Positions 1 through 5,384 of a DNA stretch of 6,609 bases are shown here, piece after piece. This stretch comes from Clostridia bacterium (lineage in GTDB: Bacteria > Bacillota > Clostridia > Oscillospirales > Butyricicoccaceae): assembly GCA_017407765.1 (NCBI GenBank), contig JAFQVZ010000250.1, forward strand, positions 1 through 6,609, in the 5' to 3' direction. The notes beneath the pieces were generated by a model that did no database searches, was not told where the DNA came from, and worked only from the letters and a program-made list of their open reading frames with translations. The position numbers and the translations under genes are program-made. Within the stretch, counting starts at the first letter, position 1. Each line of letters begins with the position of its first letter.

Positions 1-208
1 CGGCACGGACGGCGCACGTTTTGCGTCGGAATATGCCGAAAGCCTTATTAAAAGCGGAGACATTCCCACGCCGGACCAGATAATCGAGATGGACAGGCAG
101 TTTATTGCACGGCATTTGTCCCCCGGCGGCTGTGCCGATCTGCTGGCAGCAGCATATTTTCTCTATGACTTCGAAAAATACCATATAACAAACAAAAAAC
201 AGGTCTGA
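1..208 (+). CDS. citG: Triphosphoribosyl-dephospho-CoA synthase (CitG family), 3' end only
   Basis: The last 68 codons are read from position 2 and end in TGA at 206-208; the gene starts left of the window. The diagnostic part is HLSPGGCADLLAAAYFL, about residues 38-54 of the fragment, which matches the conserved C-terminal SPGGxADLLA block of CitG proteins. CitG enzymes join ATP and dephospho-CoA into the precursor of the prosthetic group carried by the acyl carrier subunit of citrate lyase and citramalate lyase. They are cytoplasmic. The fragment could be a stand-alone CitG or the C-terminal half of a CitX-CitG fusion; the window cannot decide. The last codons (ITNKKQV) lie largely inside the terminator stem, so the tail is probably not under strong functional constraint. 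The glutamate mutase operon to the right suggests that the target here is citramalate lyase rather than citrate lyase; this is inference. Confidence 0.82.
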   Translation, partial: GTDGARFASEYAESLIKSGDIPTPDQIIEMDRQFIARHLSPGGCADLLAAAYFLYDFEKYHITNKKQV

Positions 209-228
209 ACAAATCAGACCTGTTTTTT
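194..228. terminator. Bidirectional intrinsic terminator between convergent genes
   Basis: A perfect 15-bp inverted repeat (194-208 with 214-228) encloses the 5-nt loop ACAAA. The outer six pairs are an A-run on the left and a T-run on the right, so both strands give a GC-containing stem (core CAGGTCTGA) followed by U residues. It therefore serves citG on the plus strand and the peptidase gene on the minus strand, whose stop lies 12 nt beyond the stem. The citG stop codon (206-208) is inside the left arm. Confidence 0.93.
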
Positions 229-240
229 CATAAGTTAAGA

Positions 241-1707
241 TCAGATATTATCTCTGCTGCAGTATTCCTTAACGATGATCTTATAGAAATCAACTGCGGG
301 AGGAAGGGCACGGCAGTCGAGGTTCTCGTTTAATGTATGAATACTTCCGTACTGCTGCTGATTGATCTCGATGGGTGCAAAACGCAGGCAGTGGTCGCAT
401 ACTCTGGAATAGAACTTGGCATCGGTGCCGCCGGTCATGGCATAAGGGATAACATCATATCCGGGATATACCCTGGCCGAAACCTCTTCAAGAAGCTTGA
501 AAGGAGCCGCCGTATGATCGACGATGGGGACCGAAGGCGAATGGCCCAGCCTTACCACCTCTACATTCCACTTGGCTGCGCGTTCTTCCAGCGCCCTGAG
601 GCTTTCTTCGGCATCCTGATGATGGCTGAAACGCAGATTTGCACCTACATACGCCTCTGTGGGCAGAACATTGAGGGCTTCAGAACCGCCTGCCGTTGTG
701 AATGCACATGTGGTCTTTATCATAGCTCCAACTACCGGCACCATTCCGGGAAGGATCTTTTTGAGAGGCATCTCAAAAAGCCACAGGTTGGAGAAGACCA
801 GCTTATACAGAAAACCCGAGTTGGGAGCAAGGCGAACGAACATCTCGCGAACGACCGGAGCAAGCTCGCACCTGAAAGGCGAGTTCTTTTCGATATCCTG
901 AACAAGGCCGCTCAGGCGGACAATCGCCGTGTTTCTGCCGGGAGCGCTGGCATGGCCGCCGTGATCTTTTGCAACCAGCTTAACACTGCCGCTTCCCTTT
1001 TCGAGGGCGCCCACCATGCAGTATCTTCCGTTTACTCCGGCAATGGGATCCTTAAGTATCATACCGCCCTCGTCAAGCAGCATACCCAAATGGATATTCC
1101 GCTCTTCAAGCCAGTCTACCGTCGCGGGAGCACCGGGGCCGCCCCACTCCTCTGTGCAGGAGCTGGCGATGTATACATCCTTCTCAGGCTGCCAGCCCTC
1201 GGCAATAAGCTCTTCAAGAGCCTGAAGCTCGCACATAAGCGAGCCTTTGGTGTCGACCGTGCCTCTGCCCCAGACCACACCGTTCTCATCAATATCTCCG
1301 CTGAAGGGAGCATGTTCCCAGCCCTCATTCTGAGCGGGAACTACATCGTGATGGCTCATGAGCAGGATAGGCTCGCCCTTGGCTTCTCCACATGCAGGAA
1401 GACGTACCAGCAGGCTATCGCCCGGATGGTAGATCTCACACTTTTCAAACACATTGGGGAAAAGCTCTCTGAGGCCTTCCTGAAAATCACGATACTTGGA
1501 AAAATCGGTCTCTCCCTTGGAGGAAACCGTTTCCACCTTGATCATTTCCGACAGCTTACGGCCGTATTCGGCCGAACGCTCGGGATCGGACTCGGGCGGA
1601 GTTGCCGTCATTGCGGCAGTCGGCTTAAGCATAAGCGCTCTGATGACTGCAACACCCAAAAGGGCAAATATCGCCCCAATTGCAGCCAGTAAAACTTTGA
1701 TAATCAT
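241..1707 (-). CDS. Membrane-anchored M20 family metallopeptidase (carboxypeptidase S / PM20D1-like)
   Basis: The product is 488 residues, a probable zinc hydrolase that cleaves peptides or N-acyl amino acids. Residues 2-25 form one hydrophobic segment with few charges, a signal anchor that would place the catalytic part outside the membrane. The M20 motifs occur in order: SHHDVVP with H119 and D121; GRGTVDTKG with D152, the expected metal-bridging Asp; CTEEWGG with catalytic E186 and metal ligand E187; LDEGG with D212; the lid-domain GGHASAP around 250-256; TGGTDAKFY 425-433; and SIHTLNENL with H457 as last metal ligand. All expected catalytic positions are present. The start at 1707 is preferred over the longer frame from 1749 because AAGAGG lies 6 nt upstream and the hydrophobic anchor begins right there. 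It is a single gene, convergent with citG and divergent from the fermentation operon. The substrate is unknown; supply of free amino acids is a guess from context. Confidence 0.9.
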   Translation of the reverse strand: MIIKVLLAAIGAIFALLGVAVIRALMLKPTAAMTATPPESDPERSAEYGRKLSEMIKVETVSSKGETDFSKYRDFQEGLRELFPNVFEKCEIYHPGDSLLVRLPACGEAKGEPILLMSHHDVVPAQNEGWEHAPFSGDIDENGVVWGRGTVDTKGSLMCELQALEELIAEGWQPEKDVYIASSCTEEWGGPGAPATVDWLEERNIHLGMLLDEGGMILKDPIAGVNGRYCMVGALEKGSGSVKLVAKDHGGHASAPGRNTAIVRLSGLVQDIEKNSPFRCELAPVVREMFVRLAPNSGFLYKLVFSNLWLFEMPLKKILPGMVPVVGAMIKTTCAFTTAGGSEALNVLPTEAYVGANLRFSHHQDAEESLRALEERAAKWNVEVVRLGHSPSVPIVDHTAAPFKLLEEVSARVYPGYDVIPYAMTGGTDAKFYSRVCDHCLRFAPIEINQQQYGSIHTLNENLDCRALPPAVDFYKIIVKEYCSRDNI

Positions 1708-1713
1708 GTGATA

Positions 1714-1719
1714 CCTCTT
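1714..1719 (-). promoter_or_regulatory. Ribosome binding site of the M20 peptidase gene
   Basis: On the minus strand AAGAGG stands 6 nt before the ATG at 1705-1707. No comparable site precedes the upstream in-frame ATG at 1747-1749, so this site decides the start. Confidence 0.7.
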
Positions 1720-1720
1720 C

Positions 1721-1729
1721 TGATATAAT
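1721..1729 (+). promoter_or_regulatory. Possible extended -10 promoter element pointing toward the operon
   Basis: TGATATAAT is a perfect extended -10 (TGnTATAAT) on the plus strand. There is no good -35 at 17 nt (TAATCA at 1701-1706), although extended -10 promoters can do without one. A transcript from here would carry a leader of about 370 nt, including the 1800-1847 hairpin, before the first operon gene. In AT-rich DNA such a match may be chance. Confidence 0.2.
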
Positions 1730-1799
1730 AACCCAAATAAACAGCCCAAATTAGCTCATAGTGATACTAACATATTATTAGGCATTTAACAACATAAAA

Positions 1800-1847
1800 T
1801 TACAATAAATGACAGGTTTTTGAAAAACCTCTGTTCTTTTATTGTAA
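1800..1847. other. Long imperfect hairpin in the intergenic region
   Basis: Positions 1800-1809 (TTACAATAAA) pair perfectly with 1838-1847 (TTTATTGTAA). Inside, 1811-1812 pair with 1835-1836, 1813-1814 with 1832-1833, and 1815-1820 with 1824-1829, closing on a 3-nt TGA loop, with a mismatch and two small bulges between the blocks. That makes about 20 base pairs over 48 nt. On the plus strand the inner stem is followed by CTGTTCTTTT, only a weak T-tract. It could be a leader-RNA structure, a weak terminator blocking cross-talk between the divergent genes, or a remnant of a small inverted-repeat element. The fold is seen in the sequence; the role is unknown. Confidence 0.5.
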
Positions 1848-2092
1848 ATACTTATAAAGTCGAATAATTTGGACGGATATGGTTTATTAGACAGCCTTTG
1901 TTCACCCCTCACAATAAAATTGATAAAAAATATACAAAACATTTTTCGTGGTAAATCTTGCACCTTCGGGCCATAAGTGATACATTAGTGCTATATGATG
2001 AAGCTAATATGTCTATCAGTCAGATTGCATGGAAAAGCCTCATCTTATTTCTGTTGCCGTTTTACGGCCAGCACACACCAAAATACATATAT

Positions 2093-2099
2093 GGGAGTG
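2093..2099 (+). promoter_or_regulatory. Ribosome binding site of the fumarase-type alpha subunit gene
   Basis: GGGAGTG lies 6 nt before the ATG at 2106-2108. It decides against the in-frame ATG at 1995, which has no Shine-Dalgarno site and would add 37 residues foreign to the family. Confidence 0.65.
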
Positions 2100-2105
2100 A
2101 ATACA

Positions 2106-2945
2106 ATGAGAGAGATCAACGCGCAGGAGATCACTTCTGCGGTAAAGCGTCTTTGCATGGAAGCCAACTCCTTCCTTCCCTCTGATATCAAGGAGAGGAT
2201 CTGTGCCGGATGCCAGAACGAACCCTGGGATCTTGCAAAGAACATCCTTGGCATTATCAAAGAGAACTATGAGATCGCTGAAGAGAAGTATGTCCCCATC
2301 TGCCAGGACACAGGTGTTGCCTGCGTATTCCTTGAGATCGGCCAGGATGTTCATATCAATGGCGACCTTAACGAAGCTATCAACGAGGGTGTACGTCAGG
2401 GTTACGGCGAGGGCTGCCTCCGCAAGTCGGTAGTAAAGGATCCTCTGGATCGCGTCAACACCAGAGACAACACCCCTGCTATGATCTATTATGAGATCGT
2501 CCCCGGCGACAAGGTCAAGGTCACCGTTGCCCCCAAGGGCTTCGGCAGCGAGAACATGAGCCAGCTTAAGATGCTCAAGCCCTCCGACGGCCTCCAGGGC
2601 GTCAAGGACTTTATCCTCAAGGTCGTTGAAGAAGCAGGCCCCAATCCCTGTCCTCCCATCGTGGTCGGCGTAGGCGTAGGCGGCACCTTCGACAAGGCTG
2701 CATACCTTGCCAAAAAGGCTCTTATGAGAAGCACCAATGTCCGCAACAGCGATCCCTTCTATGCAGAGCTTGAAAACGAGCTGCTGGAGAAGATCAACCA
2801 GCTGGGCATCGGACCTCAGGGCGTAGGCGGCATGAACACCGCTCTGGCAGTCAACATCGAGCAGATGGCAACACATATCGCCGGCCTGCCCGTTGCGGTA
2901 AATATCAACTGCCACGTAACACGTCATCAGTCGGCAGAGCTGTAA
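2106..2945 (+). CDS. Class I fumarase-type hydro-lyase, alpha subunit; probable mesaconate hydratase
   Basis: The product is 279 residues, a normal length for the alpha subunit of two-subunit class I fumarases and tartrate dehydratases. These oxygen-sensitive cytoplasmic enzymes carry a [4Fe-4S] cluster whose free iron binds the substrate and which add or remove water across a double bond. Three conserved cysteines sit where the cluster ligands are expected: C66 in ICQDTG, C182 in NPCPP and C269 in NINCHVTRHQSAEL. Also typical are DNTPAMIYYE (121-130), APKGFGSEN (142-150) and VGVGVGGTFDKAA (187-199). The beta-subunit gene follows after 12 nt. Some class I fumarases also hydrate mesaconate to (S)-citramalate, the step the methylaspartate pathway needs, and this pair heads the glutamate mutase operon. 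I therefore infer mesaconase as the main role; fumarase or L-tartrate dehydratase activity cannot be excluded from sequence alone. Confidence 0.93.
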   Translation: MREINAQEITSAVKRLCMEANSFLPSDIKERICAGCQNEPWDLAKNILGIIKENYEIAEEKYVPICQDTGVACVFLEIGQDVHINGDLNEAINEGVRQGYGEGCLRKSVVKDPLDRVNTRDNTPAMIYYEIVPGDKVKVTVAPKGFGSENMSQLKMLKPSDGLQGVKDFILKVVEEAGPNPCPPIVVGVGVGGTFDKAAYLAKKALMRSTNVRNSDPFYAELENELLEKINQLGIGPQGVGGMNTALAVNIEQMATHIAGLPVAVNINCHVTRHQSAEL

Positions 2946-2957
2946 GGAGGAATAGCC

Positions 2958-3515
2958 ATGGAAAAGCGTATCACAACACCCCTTACTCTTGAGAAGGTAA
3001 AGGATCTCAAGTGCGGCGACAGCGTTCTTATCTCGGGCGTTATCTACACAGCCCGCGATGCTGCCCACAAGCGCCTCTGCGAACTGGCTGCCGAAGGCAA
3101 GGAAATGCCCTTCGACATCAAAGACTCGGTAATTTACTTTGTAGGCCCCGCGCCCGCAAAGGGCGACCAGGTCATCGGCTCGGCCGGCCCCACGACAAGC
3201 TATCGCATGGATGCCTACTCGCCCACAATGATCGCTCTCGGCCAGAGAGGCATGATCGGTAAGGGCAAGAGAAGCCCCGAGGTAGTTGCCGCCATGAAAG
3301 AGCACGGCGCCGTTTATTTCGGAGCCATCGGCGGAGCAGGCGCATATCTGTCCCGCTGCATCAAGAAGGTCGAGATCGTTGCTTATGAAGATCTCGGCGC
3401 CGAGGCTGTCCGCCGCCTCGAGGTAGAGGATCTGCCCGCATTCGTCATCATCGACTGCGAGGGCAACAACCTCTATGAAAACGGCAGAAAAGAATATCTG
3501 GAATCCATTAAATAA
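2958..3515 (+). CDS. Class I fumarase-type hydro-lyase, beta subunit; probable mesaconate hydratase
   Basis: The product is 185 residues, full length for the beta subunit (FumA C-terminal domain / TtdB family). It partners the preceding alpha subunit; the two together form the active site. Family marks are TARDAAHKR (31-39), GPTTSYRMD (77-85), GKGKRSPEVV (101-110), FGAIGGAGAYLS (121-132) and the terminal EDLGAEAVRRLEVEDLPAFVIID stretch (144-166), split here only by normal variation. The start is set by a strong GGAGG at 2946-2950, 7 nt before the ATG and overlapping the end of the alpha gene region, which suggests coupled, equal expression of the two subunits. The gap to glmS is 24 nt, so it belongs to the same transcript. 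Substrate assignment rests on context, as for the alpha subunit: mesaconate is favoured, fumarate or tartrate is possible. Confidence 0.93.
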   Translation: MEKRITTPLTLEKVKDLKCGDSVLISGVIYTARDAAHKRLCELAAEGKEMPFDIKDSVIYFVGPAPAKGDQVIGSAGPTTSYRMDAYSPTMIALGQRGMIGKGKRSPEVVAAMKEHGAVYFGAIGGAGAYLSRCIKKVEIVAYEDLGAEAVRRLEVEDLPAFVIIDCEGNNLYENGRKEYLESIK

Positions 3516-3539
3516 CTATAAATTTAAGAGGTAAGCAAA

Positions 3540-3956
3540 ATGGAAAAGAAGAAACTTGTCATCGGCGTTATCGGTGCTGACGTTCACGCTGTCGGCAACA
3601 CAATCCTGAACCGCGCATTCCTCGACGCTGGCTTTGACGTAACCAACCTCGGCGTTCTCGTTCCTCAGGAAGAGTTCATCCAGGCTGCAGTTGAAGTCGG
3701 CGCAGATGCTATCATCGTTTCCTCCCTCTACGGCCAGGGCGAGATCGACTGCACAGGCATGAGAGAGAAGTGTGACGAGGCCGGCCTTAAGGGCATCCTC
3801 CTCTACGCAGGCGGCAACCTCGTTGTCGGTAAGGTTCCCGTTGAAGAGATCGTCCGCCGCTATAAGGCTCTCGGCTTCGACAGAGCTTTCGGCCCCGGCA
3901 CAGATCCCCAGGTTACAATCGACTGCCTGAAGGAAGACTTCGGCATCAAGGAATAA
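3540..3956 (+). CDS. glmS: Glutamate mutase sigma (S) subunit, B12-binding
   Basis: The product is 138 residues, matching the roughly 137-residue GlmS/MutS of Clostridium cochlearium and C. tetanomorphum. It is the cobalamin-binding subunit of methylaspartate mutase (EC 5.4.99.1) with a Rossmann-like B12 fold. The hallmark DxHxxG is D14-V-H16-A-V-G19; H16 would replace dimethylbenzimidazole as lower cobalt ligand (base-off/His-on). The other two B12 contacts are also seen: SSLYGQG at 61-67 and AGGNLVVG at 90-97. The start is supported by AGAGG at 3527-3531, 8 nt before the ATG. It lies 24 nt after the hydratase beta gene and 33 nt before glmL, clearly one operon. It is inactive without GlmE, whose gene follows glmL. 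Identification is firm. Confidence 0.97.
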   Translation: MEKKKLVIGVIGADVHAVGNTILNRAFLDAGFDVTNLGVLVPQEEFIQAAVEVGADAIIVSSLYGQGEIDCTGMREKCDEAGLKGILLYAGGNLVVGKVPVEEIVRRYKALGFDRAFGPGTDPQVTIDCLKEDFGIKE

Positions 3957-3976
3957 TCTTAAACCTATCCTTAAAA

Positions 3977-3981
3977 GAAGG
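3977..3981 (+). promoter_or_regulatory. Ribosome binding site of glmL
   Basis: GAAGG lies 8 nt before the ATG at 3990-3992. The alternative in-frame GTG at 3981 would overlap this site and have no Shine-Dalgarno of its own, so the ATG is chosen. Confidence 0.65.
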
Positions 3982-3989
3982 TGTCGACA

Positions 3990-5384
3990 ATGAAACCCAT
4001 ACTTCTCATCGACTTCGGCAGTACATACACCAAAGTCACCGCTGTCGATGTTGATACCGAAGAGATCATAGGTACTTCCCAGAGCTACACAACGATCGAG
4101 ACCGATATCATCAACGGCCTCAACAACGCTGTGGCTCTGCTCAAAGAAAAAATCGGTGATATCGACTTTGTCGAACAGTATGCCTGCTCGAGCGCAGCCG
4201 GCGGCCTCCGCATGGTAGCCATCGGCCTTGTTCCCGAGCTGACAGCCAAGGCGGCACGCCAGGCATCTCTCGGCGCAGGTGCCAAGGTCATCAAGACCTA
4301 CTCCTACGAGCTGACCGAGGGCGATCTCCGCGAGATCGACGAGATCAACCCCGACATCTGCCTCCTTACCGGCGGCACCGATGGCGGCAACAAGGAAAAT
4401 ATCGTCTATAATGCAAGGATGCTTGCGAAATCCACCGGCAGCTTCCCCATCATCATCGCAGGCAACCGCAACTGTGCCGATACCTGCCGTGAGATCCTGG
4501 GAGACAAGCAGACCCATGTCTGCGAAAATGTAATGCCCCGCCTTGATATCCCCAATGTCGAGCCTGTTCAGAACAAGATCCGCGAGATCTTCCTTGAGCA
4601 GATCGTAAAGGCAAAGGGTCTTTCCAACGCTGAGGCACTGGTAAAGGGCATCCTGATGCCCACACCTTCGGCTATGCTGACGGCCATGAAGCTTTTGTCC
4701 AAGGGCACAAAGAACGAAGCCGGCATCGGCGACCTCGTTGGTGTCGACCTGGGCGGCGCTACTACCGATATCTACTCGATGTCCTTCGGCCTGCCCACAA
4801 ACGGCGGCACCGCCCTCAAGGGCCTGCGCGAGGAATATGCCAAGCGCACCGTTGAAGGCGATATCGGCATGAGATACAGCATCCACGGCATCGTTGATGC
4901 CGCCGGGATCGAGCGTATCGCCGAGCTTTCGGGCCTCCATGAGGACCGCTGCCGCGAGCTGATCGACTATCTGTCGGTCCACACCGATGTCGTTCCCGGC
5001 GTCGATGACGACGAGCTCGAAAAAATCGACTTTGCTCTGGCATCCATGGCCATAGAAACGGCTGTCACCCGCCATGCCGGCAGGCTCGAGCCCTTCTATT
5101 CGCCTATGGGCATCAGCTATATCCAGACAGGCAAGGACCTCACCGAGGTCAAGACGGTCATCGTCACAGGCGGCGCGCTGATCCACACAAAGCGTACAGC
5201 CGACATCGCATCTCATGCACAGTTCAATCAGAACGACGCAATGTCCCTCAAACCCAAGTCGGCCGAAGTTCTGGTCGACAGAAAATACATTCTTGCGGCG
5301 ATGGGCCTTCTTAGCACGGTCTATCCCGACACCGCACTCAGAATCATGAAAAGGGAGTTAATCAAAGATGGAACTCGAAATTAA
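3990..5384 (+). CDS. glmL: GlmL/MutL, ASKHA-type ATPase accessory to glutamate mutase
   Basis: The product is 464 residues, the usual size for GlmL, which sits between the two mutase subunit genes in clostridia. It has the sugar kinase/Hsp70/actin ATPase fold. Phosphate-1 is DFGSTYTKV at 8-16, phosphate-2 is [12 protein letters not shown] at 252-263, and the adenosine motif is [10 protein letters not shown] at 390-399. A second glycine-rich stretch, LLTGGTDGG, occurs at 125-133. By analogy with diol dehydratase reactivases, members are thought to exchange damaged cobalamin or help assemble the holoenzyme, using ATP; direct proof for GlmL is limited to my knowledge. It is not the DNA mismatch repair protein MutL despite the shared name. 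The 3' end overlaps glmE by 17 nt in another frame, so translation of the two is probably coupled. No odd features or breaks are seen. Confidence 0.95.
   Translation: MKPILLIDFGSTYTKVTAVDVDTEEIIGTSQSYTTIETDIINGLNNAVALLKEKIGDIDFVEQYACSSAAGGLRMVAIGLVPELTAKAARQASLGAGAKVIKTYSYELTEGDLREIDEINPDICLLTGGTDGGNKENIVYNARMLAKSTGSFPIIIAGNRNCADTCREILGDKQTHVCENVMPRLDIPNVEPVQNKIREIFLEQIVKAKGLSNAEALVKGILMPTPSAMLTAMKLLSKGTKNEAGIGDLVGVDLGGATTDIYSMSFGLPTNGGTALKGLREEYAKRTVEGDIGMRYSIHGIVDAAGIERIAELSGLHEDRCRELIDYLSVHTDVVPGVDDDELEKIDFALASMAIETAVTRHAGRLEPFYSPMGISYIQTGKDLTEVKTVIVTGGALIHTKRTADIASHAQFNQNDAMSLKPKSAEVLVDRKYILAAMGLLSTVYPDTALRIMKRELIKDGTRN
5353..5357 (+). promoter_or_regulatory. Ribosome binding site of glmE, inside glmL
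   Basis: GGGAG lies 10 nt before the glmE ATG, within the last codons of glmL. It marks a start inside the preceding gene and supports the 17-nt gene overlap. Confidence 0.6.

Larger units (their letters stand above)
1708..2105. other. AT-rich divergent intergenic region (398 nt)
   Basis: This stretch separates the minus-strand peptidase gene from the plus-strand fermentation operon and should carry both promoters. It is much richer in A+T than the genes on either side. It contains a long imperfect hairpin at 1800-1847, three copies of GTGATAC (1708-1714, 1761-1767, 1977-1983) and a small palindrome at 1759-1769. I found no RNA gene, no recognisable cobalamin-riboswitch B12 box and no convincing ORF. 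For the operon, TAGACA at 1888-1893 with CACAAT at 1910-1915 (16-nt spacer) and TTGCAC at 1958-1963 with TACATT at 1981-1986 (17-nt spacer) are possible but weak -35/-10 pairs; I do not choose between them. Confidence 0.7.

Noticed and set aside
337..1692. 451-codon plus-strand frame opposite the M20 peptidase
   Set aside because: It is in codon register with the peptidase gene and arises from the same avoidance of TTA, CTA and TCA. The peptidase carries all the family motifs, and the plus frame carries none.
1778..1963. 61-codon minus-strand frame in the intergenic region, starting with GTG
   Set aside because: It has no properly spaced ribosome binding site, an AT-driven composition, no recognisable motif, and runs through the 1800-1847 hairpin.
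2056..2068. Small inverted repeat GCCGT-TTT-ACGGC before the first operon gene
   Set aside because: Only five pairs with a 3-nt loop and no T-tract; too small to call a terminator or operator.
1995..2105. N-terminal extension of the fumarase-type alpha subunit from the ATG at 1995
   Set aside because: There is no Shine-Dalgarno site before 1995, the 37 extra residues do not look like the family, and GGGAGTG stands just before the ATG at 2106.
1708..2105. Cobalamin riboswitch upstream of the B12-dependent mutase operon
   Set aside because: I looked because glutamate mutase needs adenosylcobalamin, but saw no GCCACTG-like B12 box or matching fold. A covariance-model search with the cobalamin riboswitch family would settle it.
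3990..5384. Reading glmL as DNA mismatch repair MutL, and glmS as MutS
   Set aside because: The names coincide only. The proteins have ASKHA ATPase and B12-binding motifs and sit with glmE; mismatch repair MutS and MutL are far larger or carry GHKL motifs not present here.
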